64,000 nt of DNA from the NCBI GenBank assembly GCA_050943495.1, contig JBMNPH010000009.1, positions 41,443 through 105,442 of the forward strand, read 5' to 3'. Positions within the stretch are counted from its first letter, which is position 1. Each line of letters opens with the position of its first letter. The notes under the pieces are model-generated. The model saw nothing but the letters and a program-made list of their open reading frames with translations. It was not told the origin of the DNA and did not search any database. This stretch comes from Merdivicinus sp050943495 (GTDB lineage Bacteria; Bacillota; Clostridia; Oscillospirales; Ruminococcaceae). The translations under genes and the position numbers were made by a program. Shown one piece after another: positions 48,093-56,105 of the stretch.

Positions 48093-49196
48093 ATGAAACG
48101 TGAGTTTACGGCCACCGGCGCGACGGTGGAAGAAGCGATTGAGAATGCCTGTCGGGAATTAGGCGTCTCTCCTGACGACGTGACGCCGGAAATTCTTCGC
48201 TTCCCGAAAAAAGGATTTTTGGGTATCGGAAAGGTCGATGCAGAAGTTCGTATTACTATTGACAATGGTGAAGAAGCTCCCAAACCCGTTAAAAAAGCGG
48301 CCAATCCCCCAAAACAGCAGCCTGCACCTAAGCAGCCGAAACCGGCAGTGACCGAATCCCCTGCGCCCAAAAAGGAGAAGGCAGAGATTCCGGCTGTTCC
48401 GCAGGAACCAAAACAGGATCTCCCAAAACCGGAAACAGTGCAGCCTGCACCCGAAAAAACGGTGGAAGAACCCAAATGTGCAGAAGAACCGAAACCTGCC
48501 GCAGAGGAATCTGCCCCCAAAGAGGAGATTTCTCTTGAACAACTTCAGCCGAAAATGGATGTAGCCGTTGCTTATTTGACCGAAATTTTTGCCAAAATGG
48601 GTATTCAGGATATCCAGATTCGTATGGAACCCGCTGAAAATCGAACCGTTCTGATCCATCTCGATGGCGGTGATATCGGCTCGGTGATCGGCAAACGCGG
48701 CGAAACTCTGGACGCCATTCAGTATCTGGTTTCACTTGCCGCTAACCGCAGTGAGGGTGACTATGTCCGCTTCACCATCAATGCTGGCAATTACCGCGAA
48801 AAACGTGAGGAAACGCTTCGTGCGCTTGCACAGCGGATGGCAAAGAAGGTCCTCAAAACCGGCCGTCCTGCCGCTTTGGAACCCATGAATCCCTATGAAC
48901 GCCGCATTATTCATGCAGTCGTCACTGATATCGAAGGTGTCTTCTCCAAATCGACCGGAGAGGAACCAAATCGTAAGGTTGTCATTAAGCCGACTGCAAA
49001 GCCGGCAAGCAGCCGTCGAGACAGCGGAAAACGCTCTTCTCGGAACCGTTCACGCGGACCTCGTAATAACGAGACTGCTGAAAATTCCGAACTGCTGAAT
49101 CCCGCTGCGGAACAGCCTGCTGTACCTGCACCGGAGAAATCCGAGCCGGTTGTCATGGATGATAACATCAAATTATATACCAAAATTGAACTGTAA
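48093..49196 (+). CDS. khpB: RNA-binding protein KhpB (Jag/EloR)
   Basis: The 367-aa protein has an N-terminal Jag domain (EFTATGATVEEAIENACRELG, RFPKKGFLGIGK, about 1-55) and a long Pro/Lys/Glu-rich linker (about 55-150). A KH domain follows (VLIHLDGGDIGSVIGKRGETLDAIQYLVS), then an R3H domain (PMNPYERRIIHAVV), then a basic Ser/Arg tail. It links RNA binding to control of cell elongation in Firmicutes. ATG 48093 follows GGAGGC. A terminator separates it from mnmE. Confidence 0.95.
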   Translation: MKREFTATGATVEEAIENACRELGVSPDDVTPEILRFPKKGFLGIGKVDAEVRITIDNGEEAPKPVKKAANPPKQQPAPKQPKPAVTESPAPKKEKAEIPAVPQEPKQDLPKPETVQPAPEKTVEEPKCAEEPKPAAEESAPKEEISLEQLQPKMDVAVAYLTEIFAKMGIQDIQIRMEPAENRTVLIHLDGGDIGSVIGKRGETLDAIQYLVSLAANRSEGDYVRFTINAGNYREKREETLRALAQRMAKKVLKTGRPAALEPMNPYERRIIHAVVTDIEGVFSKSTGEEPNRKVVIKPTAKPASSRRDSGKRSSRNRSRGPRNNETAENSELLNPAAEQPAVPAPEKSEPVVMDDNIKLYTKIEL

Positions 49197-49201
49197 TGAG
49201 G

Positions 49202-49235
49202 AACCTCTCCAGCCGTCACCCGGCGGGGAGGTTTT
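49202..49235 (+). terminator. terminator between khpB and mnmE
   Basis: AACCTCTCC (49202-49210) pairs with GGGGAGGTT (49225-49233) with one G-U, followed by TTCT. The short T run suggests a partial terminator. Confidence 0.65.
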
Positions 49236-49259
49236 CTGTAATGGAAAGGAATGACCAAT

Positions 49260-50627
49260 TTGCCAGCAGAAACGATTGCCGCAATTTCTACTCCTCCTGC
49301 GGTCGGCGGGATCAGCGTCCTGCGCATCTCCGGCCCGCGCGCGATTGAGGCGGCGGACTGCGTTTTCCGGACCGTATCCGGCACGCCGCTTTCCGCTCAC
49401 AAGGGATATACCGCCGCATACGGCACCGTTTTCGACGGCGGCGAACCGGTAGATGACGCCATTGCCACCGTCTTCCGCGCCCCCAAAAGCTATACCGGCG
49501 AGGATGTCGTGGAGATTTCCTGCCATGGCGGATTATACGTAACCCGCCGGGTTTTGATGGCCATCCTCAAGCAGGATGTCTCAATGGCGCAGCCCGGTGA
49601 ATTTACCAAGCGCGCCTTTTTAAACGGAAAAATGACCCTCACCGAGGCGGAGGCGGTCGCGGATCTCATTCAGGCCGGCGGCGAACAGAGCCTGCGCAGC
49701 GCACGGAGCGCCATGCAGGGCGAACTGTACCGCAAAATCCGCGCTATGACCGAACGGATGCTGGCGGTTAGCGGACATATCGCTGCTTTTCTGGATTATC
49801 CTGAGGAGGAAATTGACCCTGTCGAATCGCATGAGATTGCAGATTCGATCGAGGCTGTCCGCGCAGAACTCCAGACCCTGCTCGACAGCTTCGATCAAGG
49901 CCGTATGATCCGCGAAGGGATTGAAACCGTCATCCTCGGCAAGCCGAATGTCGGGAAATCCACTCTCATGAATCTCCTCGCCGGTGCTCGTAAGAGCATT
50001 GTCACCGATATTCCGGGCACTACCCGCGATGTTGTCGAAGAGACTGTCCGCTTGGACGGTCTCGTCCTCCGGCTCGCTGATACCGCCGGAATCCGTGACA
50101 CTTCTGATCTCGTCGAACAGGCCGGCGTCGCCCTCGCGTGGGAACGTCTCGAATCGGCTCAGCTGATTCTTGCCGTCTTTGACAGTTCCTCTCCCCTTTC
50201 CGAGGAGGATCGCCTGCTGATGGATCGGATTCAGAATCTTCCGGTCGTCGCGGTCTGCAACAAATCGGATATTTCCGGCGGACTGGAAATCGAAGAACTC
50301 CGGCAGCGGTTTTCTCATGTGGTGGAGATCTCTGCCCGCGAAAATCAAGGGGTAGAACTCCTCTCCGAGGCGGTGCGGGACGTTCTTTCTCTCTGTCACA
50401 TCGACCCTTCCTCTGCGATGCTCGCCAACATGCGGCAGTTTGAGTGCGCCCAGCGCGCTGCCCAGCGTCTTGCCGAGGCACAGCAGACCTTGGAAGCTGG
50501 CTTTACCCTCGATGCGGTCGATGTTTCGCTGGAAGATGTCATTGCGTCGCTGTTAGAATTGACCGGTGAGCGTGTCACCGATGCCGTTGTAGATCAGGTG
50601 TTCTCTCACTTCTGTGTAGGAAAATAG
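49260..50627 (+). CDS. mnmE: tRNA modification GTPase MnmE
   Basis: With MnmG it makes the 5-aminomethyl or carboxymethylaminomethyl uridine at the wobble position. The 455-aa protein has the N-terminal folate-binding domain (ETIAAISTPPAVGGISVLRISG) and an embedded G domain (GKPNVGKST, DIPGTTRDVVE, DTAGIRD, CNKSD). The C-terminus ends in CVGK, giving the conserved cysteine of the C-x-G-K motif. The start is taken as TTG 49260, nine bases after AAGGA; ATG 49251 is possible but too close to that site. Confidence 0.96.
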   Translation: MPAETIAAISTPPAVGGISVLRISGPRAIEAADCVFRTVSGTPLSAHKGYTAAYGTVFDGGEPVDDAIATVFRAPKSYTGEDVVEISCHGGLYVTRRVLMAILKQDVSMAQPGEFTKRAFLNGKMTLTEAEAVADLIQAGGEQSLRSARSAMQGELYRKIRAMTERMLAVSGHIAAFLDYPEEEIDPVESHEIADSIEAVRAELQTLLDSFDQGRMIREGIETVILGKPNVGKSTLMNLLAGARKSIVTDIPGTTRDVVEETVRLDGLVLRLADTAGIRDTSDLVEQAGVALAWERLESAQLILAVFDSSSPLSEEDRLLMDRIQNLPVVAVCNKSDISGGLEIEELRQRFSHVVEISARENQGVELLSEAVRDVLSLCHIDPSSAMLANMRQFECAQRAAQRLAEAQQTLEAGFTLDAVDVSLEDVIASLLELTGERVTDAVVDQVFSHFCVGK

Positions 50628-50718
50628 TGTGTGTCACAGAAAAACACATACGCATTTTAGGAATATAATCAGATATTTTATGAATAAAAAATGAATAATC
50701 TTTGAAGAAGGAGTTTGT

Positions 50719-52611
50719 ATGGCCTTTACTTTAAACAGTTATGATGTCGCCGTAATCGGCGGCGGGCATGCCGGCGTCGAAGCTGCGATGGCTGCCGCCC
50801 GGTTGGGCGCGAAAACCATCCTGTTCACCCTGACTCTCGACGGAATTGCCAATCTTCCCTGCAATCCCTCGATCGGCGGAACCGCAAAGGGACATCTTGT
50901 TCGGGAGATTGACGCGCTTGGCGGTGTGATGGGAATTGCGGCGGACGCCAACACCCTGCAAAGTCGGATGCTCAACCTCGGCAAAGGTCCGGCGGTGCAC
51001 AGCCTCCGCGCGCAGATTGACCGGATGGCATATCATACGTATGTCAAGAAAATGCTCGAGGATCAGCCGAACCTCGAGATCCGGCAGGCGGAGATCGTCG
51101 GCATCGAGTCGGAGGACGGCCGGATTTCAGCGGTCATCACCAAGCTGGGCGCCCGTTATCCCGTCAAAACTGCTATCATCGCGAGCGGTACCTATTTAAA
51201 TGGAGAGATTCACGTCGGAGAGGTTTCCTATCCGGGTGGCCCGGATGGCGTCGCGCCTGCTTCCGGCTTGAATGAGAGTCTGGAACAGCACGGCATTCAT
51301 TTGCGCCGTTTTAAAACTGGTACTCCCTCCCGTGTTCACCGTCGCAGCATCGACTTCTCCCAGCTGGAGGAACAGCTCGGCGACGAACAGGTCGTTCCGT
51401 TCAGCTTTACAACCCGCATTCCTCCGAAAAATGTCGTCAGCTGCCATATCGCTTATACAAATCCCGAAGCCCATGAAATTATCCTCGGTAATCTGGATAA
51501 ATCCCCCATTTACAGCGGGCGCATCCATGCAATTGGACCCCGTTATTGCCCCAGTATTGAGGATAAGCTGGTGCGGTTTTCGGACAAGCCGCGGCATCAG
51601 TGTTTTGTCGAGCCAATGGGACTTGACACCGATGAGATGTATTTGCAGGGTCTTTCCTCCTCTCTGCCGGAGGATGTGCAGCTCGCCTTCCTCCACGCAA
51701 TCAAAGGGTTTGAACATCTCGAAATCATGCGCAACGCCTATGCGATTGAATACGACTGCTGCGATCCGCTGGATCTTCGCCCGACGTTGGAATTTCGCCA
51801 GCTAAAGGGACTTTTTGGCGCCGGACAGTTCAACGGCACTTCCGGCTATGAGGAAGCGGCGGCGCAGGGATTGATTGCGGGCATCAATGCGGCGCATCAG
51901 GTTCTCGGCCGAGAACCCTTTACTCTTGACCGTTCGACCTCTTATATCGGTACCCTGATCGACGACCTGGTGACAAAAGGCTGCTCCGATCCCTACCGCA
52001 TGATGACCTCGCGCAGCGAATTCCGTCTCATTCTCCGGCAGGACAATGCAGATGAGCGCCTGACTCCCAAAGGGTACGCCCTCGGTTTGATTTCGGAATC
52101 ACGCTATCAGGAATTTCTCGCCAAGATGGAACAGATTGCTGCCGAAAAAGAGCGAATTTCCAAGGTGACCGTCTCTCCGTCCGAATCGCTGAATGATCTG
52201 CTTGTTTCACGTGGAACAACGCCGCTCACCTCCGGTGTCCGGATGGATGATCTGATCCGCCGCCCGCAGCTCGGTTATGCCGACCTCGCGCCGTTTGACC
52301 CGGAACGTCCCGTCTTGGACGGTGCCGTGTCGGAACAGGTCGAAATTCAGATTAAATATGAAGGATACATCAAAAAGCAGATGGCCGAAGTGCAGGAAAT
52401 GCAGCGGCTCGAAAGTCAGCGCATTCCGGCGGAGATCCCTTACCGCGAAATTGACGGCCTCCGTCTCGAGGCGCGGGAGAAGCTGGAACGGGTGCAGCCG
52501 GAGAACGTCGGACAGGCATCCCGCATTTCCGGCGTCAATCCCGCCGATATCTCCGCCCTGCTGATCTGGATTTCCGCCCACAACCCCCGAAAGGAGCCCC
52601 AACATGATTGA
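50719..52611 (+). CDS. mnmG: tRNA uridine-5-carboxymethylaminomethyl modification enzyme MnmG (GidA)
   Basis: The FAD-dependent partner of MnmE. The 630-aa protein has the dinucleotide-binding motif VIGGGHAGVEAAMAAARLGA, the conserved NPSIGGTAKGHLVREIDALGG and GLFGAGQFNGTSGYEEAAAQG, and a C-terminal helical domain (NPADISALLIWI). AGAAGGAG precedes the ATG. It overlaps the next gene rsmG by eight bases. Confidence 0.97.
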   Translation: MAFTLNSYDVAVIGGGHAGVEAAMAAARLGAKTILFTLTLDGIANLPCNPSIGGTAKGHLVREIDALGGVMGIAADANTLQSRMLNLGKGPAVHSLRAQIDRMAYHTYVKKMLEDQPNLEIRQAEIVGIESEDGRISAVITKLGARYPVKTAIIASGTYLNGEIHVGEVSYPGGPDGVAPASGLNESLEQHGIHLRRFKTGTPSRVHRRSIDFSQLEEQLGDEQVVPFSFTTRIPPKNVVSCHIAYTNPEAHEIILGNLDKSPIYSGRIHAIGPRYCPSIEDKLVRFSDKPRHQCFVEPMGLDTDEMYLQGLSSSLPEDVQLAFLHAIKGFEHLEIMRNAYAIEYDCCDPLDLRPTLEFRQLKGLFGAGQFNGTSGYEEAAAQGLIAGINAAHQVLGREPFTLDRSTSYIGTLIDDLVTKGCSDPYRMMTSRSEFRLILRQDNADERLTPKGYALGLISESRYQEFLAKMEQIAAEKERISKVTVSPSESLNDLLVSRGTTPLTSGVRMDDLIRRPQLGYADLAPFDPERPVLDGAVSEQVEIQIKYEGYIKKQMAEVQEMQRLESQRIPAEIPYREIDGLRLEAREKLERVQPENVGQASRISGVNPADISALLIWISAHNPRKEPQHD

Positions 52612-53320
52612 CCGCAATTTTTTGCAGGCACAGATGGAAGCGCAGGGTCTGTCCCTTCCGGACGGCCTGTTTGAGAAGCTGGATTTCTACGCCCGCCTTC
52701 TCGTGGAATGGAATGAAAAAATTAACCTGACCGCTATCACCGATCCGGAAGGAATCGTCGTCAAGCATTTTGTTGACAGCCTGCTGCTTGCCAAGGCAGC
52801 GGAACTCCCGCAGAATGCCTCGCTCATCGATGTCGGCACCGGCGCCGGTTTTCCGTCCGTCCCGGTCGGACTTTACCGCCCCGATCTCCGCATTACACTC
52901 CTCGACAGCTTAAATAAACGGATCCTCTTTTTGCAGGAACTCACAGCTTCTCTCGGAATGCATGCCAACGTGCACAGTCGCGCCGAGGATGCCGGCAAAG
53001 AACCGGCATTCCGGGAACAATATGACATTGCGACAGCACGTGCAGTTGCCAATCTCTGGGATCTTTCCGAATACTGCCTCCCCTTTGTTAAAGTAGGTGG
53101 ACTGTTCGTGGCACTCAAGGGATATGAGATTGAGGAAGAATTAAGCGAAGCAAAATATGCGATCACCCAGATGGGCGGACAGGTCGAGGATGTCCGCAAG
53201 TATGATCTGGGTGAGGAGGCGCGCCGCGCTATCGTTCTCATCAGAAAAGTTCGACAGACTCCGGCAAAATATCCGCGTCCCGCCGCAAAAATGAAAAAAT
53301 CCCCGTTGATTTCCCGCTGA
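52604..53320 (+). CDS. rsmG: 16S rRNA (guanine527-N7)-methyltransferase RsmG (GidB)
   Basis: Methylates G527 of 16S rRNA. The 238-aa protein has WNEKINLTAITDPEGIVVKHFVDSLL across its N-terminal helices, the SAM motif LIDVGTGAGFPSVPVGLYRPDL, the motif LLDSLNKRILFLQEL, and TARAVANL. GAAAGGAG lies in the mnmG end. Loss of this enzyme gives low-level streptomycin resistance in other bacteria. Confidence 0.96.
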   Translation: MIDRNFLQAQMEAQGLSLPDGLFEKLDFYARLLVEWNEKINLTAITDPEGIVVKHFVDSLLLAKAAELPQNASLIDVGTGAGFPSVPVGLYRPDLRITLLDSLNKRILFLQELTASLGMHANVHSRAEDAGKEPAFREQYDIATARAVANLWDLSEYCLPFVKVGGLFVALKGYEIEEELSEAKYAITQMGGQVEDVRKYDLGEEARRAIVLIRKVRQTPAKYPRPAAKMKKSPLISR

Positions 53321-53367
53321 TTGCGTCGAAAACCCGGCTTTTCTGCGATGAAAAGTTGTGGAAATAA

Positions 53368-53387
53368 TTTCCCGCCTGTGTTATACT
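53368..53387 (+). promoter_or_regulatory. extended -10 promoter of noc, shared core with parA promoter
   Basis: TTTCCCGCCTGTG (53368-53380) followed by T and TATACT (53382-53387). There is no good -35 at 17 bases. The same 13-mer precedes the parA promoter at 54338-54350. Confidence 0.7.
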
Positions 53388-53427
53388 TCCCTTGTAAGGA
53401 AAAATTCCGGAAAAGGAGGAAGTCACA

Positions 53428-54249
53428 ATGGCGGGATTTTTTGCAAAAGAACGAGAAAAAGTAATCAATAAGGTGGTACTGGTCCCGGTGGACAAGATCG
53501 AGCCCAATCCTGCACAGCCGAGAAAAACCTTTTCGCCGGAAGAATTGCAGGAACTGGCGGAGAGTATCCGGGAAAACGGGGTATTGCAGCCGGTGACCAT
53601 CCGTAAGAAAGCCGCCGGCAGCGGCTATGAACTGATCGCGGGAGAGCGCCGACTGCGAGCCTCTAAGCTGGCGGGAAAACAGGAAATTCCCGCCATCATC
53701 GTGGAATCCAGCGGGCAGGAATCGGCTGTTTATGCCATTCTGGAGAATATCCAGCGCAAGGATCTGAACCTGTTTGAGGAAGCTAAGGCACTGCAAATTC
53801 TCATCCATGAGTGGGGTGTGACCCAAGAAGAAGCCGCGCGGAAATTGGGCAAGGCGCAGTCGACCATTGCCAACAAGCTGCGGCTGCTGGCGCTCGGAGA
53901 TGAAGAACAAAAGCTGATTCTGGAACATCACCTGACTGAACGGCATGCGCGCGCTTTACTCACCGAACCGGATCATCTTCGGCGGTTGGAGGCACTGCAT
54001 CAAGCGATTGCCCAGAAAATGAATGTCGCCCAGCTGGAACAATATCTCGCACAGAAGCCGGTGCCGCCAAAAAAACAGCTTCCCAAAAAGCAGCGGATCC
54101 TCATCGTCAAGGATGTGCGGATTTTTCTCAACACCATTAACAAAGCTATCGATACCATGAAAAATGCTGGAATTCCGGCCATTGCTGAAAAACATGAAGA
54201 GGTTGGCTGCATCGAGTATCGGGTTCGGATTCCTCTGCAAAATTCATAA
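53428..54249 (+). CDS. noc: nucleoid occlusion protein Noc (ParB-like)
   Basis: The 273-aa ParB-family protein has an N-terminal CTP-binding ParB domain (VDKIEPNPAQPRKTF, YELIAGERRLRASK, ILENIQRKDLN) and a helix-turn-helix. Its recognition region reads GKAQSTIANKLRLLAL, then LTERHARALL. Three of the four residues reported to switch ParB to Noc specificity (Gln173, Lys179 and Arg201, in Caulobacter ParB numbering) are present, while position 184 is Ala. Noc binds its own sites and blocks septum formation over the nucleoid. The N-terminal GFFAKER may form the membrane-targeting helix. It is the gene before parA, as in Bacillus. Confidence 0.9.
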   Translation: MAGFFAKEREKVINKVVLVPVDKIEPNPAQPRKTFSPEELQELAESIRENGVLQPVTIRKKAAGSGYELIAGERRLRASKLAGKQEIPAIIVESSGQESAVYAILENIQRKDLNLFEEAKALQILIHEWGVTQEEAARKLGKAQSTIANKLRLLALGDEEQKLILEHHLTERHARALLTEPDHLRRLEALHQAIAQKMNVAQLEQYLAQKPVPPKKQLPKKQRILIVKDVRIFLNTINKAIDTMKNAGIPAIAEKHEEVGCIEYRVRIPLQNS

Positions 54250-54262
54250 AATTCCCCTCCTA

Positions 54263-54311
54263 TGTTCCACGTGAAACAGGTTTGCAAAAAAATTCTGTTT
54301 CACGTGGAACA
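54263..54311. promoter_or_regulatory. two parS centromere sites in inverted orientation
   Basis: TGTTCCACGTGAAACA at 54263-54278 and its exact inverse at 54296-54311, 17 bases apart. Each is a perfect match to the bacterial parS consensus. Including flanking bases, the arms are 17-bp perfect inverted repeats. They lie between noc and parA, close to the origin, the usual place for ParB loading. Confidence 0.95.
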
Positions 54312-54337
54312 ATATTTATAAAAAAGGCTTTTATTTC

Positions 54338-54357
54338 TTTCCCGCCTGTGCTATAAT
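54338..54357 (+). promoter_or_regulatory. extended -10 promoter of parA, shared core with noc promoter
   Basis: TTTCCCGCCTGTG (54338-54350) followed by C and TATAAT (54352-54357), giving an extended TGC. It starts 27 bases after the second parS. Confidence 0.75.
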
Positions 54358-54409
54358 AAGGAAGAGATCTTGTCATATTTTGAGGATGTATTGTGTGGTG
54401 AAAGAGTTT

Positions 54410-55177
54410 ATGGGGAAAATTGTGGCCATTGCCAATCAAAAAGGCGGTGTCGGCAAGACAACAACCGCTGTTAATTTGGCCGCTTGTATTGGTGCCAAAA
54501 AGAAAAAAGTGCTGTTGGTGGATATGGATCCACAGGGAAATGCGACAAGTGGTCTCGGAATTTCCAAAAAGAAAACTGGCAGGACTTCTTATGATATGTT
54601 GATTGGCGACAGTCGCGCGGAAGAGGTTGTTTATAAAACGGATTTCAAGAATGTCGAAGCAATTCCATCCAGTATTCAGCTGGCTGGCGCAGAAGTCGAG
54701 TTGGTCGAGTTGAATGACCGGATTAATCGTCTGAAAATTGCATTGGCACCGTTGAGGGATCAGTATGATTTTATTTTAATTGATTGTCCCCCTTCCCTTG
54801 GTTTAATTACCCTGAATGCTTTTACCGCTGTGGATAGCGTATTTATTCCGATTCAGTGCGAATATTATGCGTTGGAAGGACTTTCTCAGCTGATGGCGAC
54901 CATTCGGCAGGTTAAAAAGATGTACAACCCTGATATTGAGGTCGAAGGGGTGCTGCTTACCATGTATGATGGGCGGCTGAATTTGACAACTCAGGTTGTA
55001 GCAGAAGTTAAGAAATATTTTGCCGGAAAGGTCTACCGGACAACGATCCCGCGGAATGTTCGTCTTTCAGAAGCGCCCAGTTATGGTCTGCCGGTCTATT
55101 ATTATGATCGTTGGTCGCGCGGATCATTGGCCTATCAGGAAGTCGCAAAGGAATTTTTGAAAGCAAACGTCCAATAA
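54410..55177 (+). CDS. parA: chromosome partitioning ATPase ParA (Soj)
   Basis: A 255-aa P-loop ATPase with the deviant Walker A KGGVGKTT in IANQKGGVGKTTTAVNLAA, the motif VLLVDMDPQGNATSG and FILIDCPPSLGLITLNA. It drives origin segregation together with ParB and modulates DnaA in Bacillus. The start is ATG 54410 (MGKIVAIAN) with GGTGA eight bases upstream; earlier in-frame GTG and ATG codons are possible. Confidence 0.96.
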   Translation: MGKIVAIANQKGGVGKTTTAVNLAACIGAKKKKVLLVDMDPQGNATSGLGISKKKTGRTSYDMLIGDSRAEEVVYKTDFKNVEAIPSSIQLAGAEVELVELNDRINRLKIALAPLRDQYDFILIDCPPSLGLITLNAFTAVDSVFIPIQCEYYALEGLSQLMATIRQVKKMYNPDIEVEGVLLTMYDGRLNLTTQVVAEVKKYFAGKVYRTTIPRNVRLSEAPSYGLPVYYYDRWSRGSLAYQEVAKEFLKANVQ

Positions 55178-55194
55178 TAGAAAGGAAGACGCTT

Positions 55195-56079
55195 ATGGCA
55201 AAAAAAGCAGGCGGACTCGGTAAGGGTCTGGACGCACTCTTCCTGGATAATGATACCGCTTCAGTCAGTGACGGCGGCACCAATCTCCGTCTTTCGGAAA
55301 TTGAGCCGAATAAAAACCAGCCGCGGAAAGATTTCGATGAACAGGCTCTGTCAGAACTTGCCGACTCCATCCGTGAACACGGGATTATTCAGCCGTTGCT
55401 CGTGCGTCCGATGGAAAACGGTGGGTATCAGCTGGTGGCCGGCGAACGGCGCTGGCGTGCCGCCCGAATGGTCGGATTGACCGAGGTTCCCGTTGTAGTA
55501 AAGGATCTGAGCGAAATCCAGGTCATGGAAATTGCGCTGATTGAGAATTTGCAGCGTGAGGATCTGAATCCGCTCGAAGAGGCCAATGGCTATAAAGAAT
55601 TGATGAATGCCTGCGGGCTGACCCAGGAACAGGTCGCCAAACGGGTGGGAAAATCCCGTTCTGCAGTGGCAAATTCGCTGCGGCTGCTCAATCTTCCGCC
55701 GGAACTTCGGCCGTATCTGGTGCAGGGAGATTTGTCGGCTGGACATGCCAAGGCATTGATCGGTCTGGAAAACCGGGAAGAAATGGTGAAGCTCGCAAAG
55801 GAGGCGGCTGAGAAAGGGTATTCTGTTCGGGAGACCGAAAAACGAGCTGCTAAAATTCGGCAGGGAGAACAACCGGACGACGAATCCGTATCTGGTTCCG
55901 TGAAATCCTCAGGGTCTCGAACCGATCCCTACTATCAGGAAATGGAGTTGGCACTCAGCAGTGAGCTGGGACGACAGGTGAAAATTCGGGTGGACGCCAA
56001 CGGTGGCGGCACCCTTGAAATTGCCTTTTATAATAAGGAAGATCTGGGGACGCTGTCTTTTCAGGTCACGGGAGAATAA
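55195..56079 (+). CDS. parB: chromosome partitioning protein ParB (Spo0J)
   Basis: The 294-aa protein starts AKKAGGLGKGLDALF, which includes the ParA-stimulating region. The CTPase domain has EIEPNKNQPRKDFD, QLVAGERRWRAARM and LIENLQREDLNPLEEA. The recognition region GKSRSAVANSLRLLNL with LSAGHAKALIGL has Arg at the ParB-specific position 173 and Gly at 201, so it should bind parS. AAAGGAAG precedes ATG 55195. It follows parA by 17 bases. Confidence 0.96.
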   Translation: MAKKAGGLGKGLDALFLDNDTASVSDGGTNLRLSEIEPNKNQPRKDFDEQALSELADSIREHGIIQPLLVRPMENGGYQLVAGERRWRAARMVGLTEVPVVVKDLSEIQVMEIALIENLQREDLNPLEEANGYKELMNACGLTQEQVAKRVGKSRSAVANSLRLLNLPPELRPYLVQGDLSAGHAKALIGLENREEMVKLAKEAAEKGYSVRETEKRAAKIRQGEQPDDESVSGSVKSSGSRTDPYYQEMELALSSELGRQVKIRVDANGGGTLEIAFYNKEDLGTLSFQVTGE

Positions 56080-56105
56080 ATTATCAGGAAAGGAAGCATA
56101 TTCCA

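Noticed and set aside
56080..56105. T-box leader for serS
   Set aside because: Only 26 bases separate parB from serS, too short for a T-box, and no terminator or specifier-like structure is seen.
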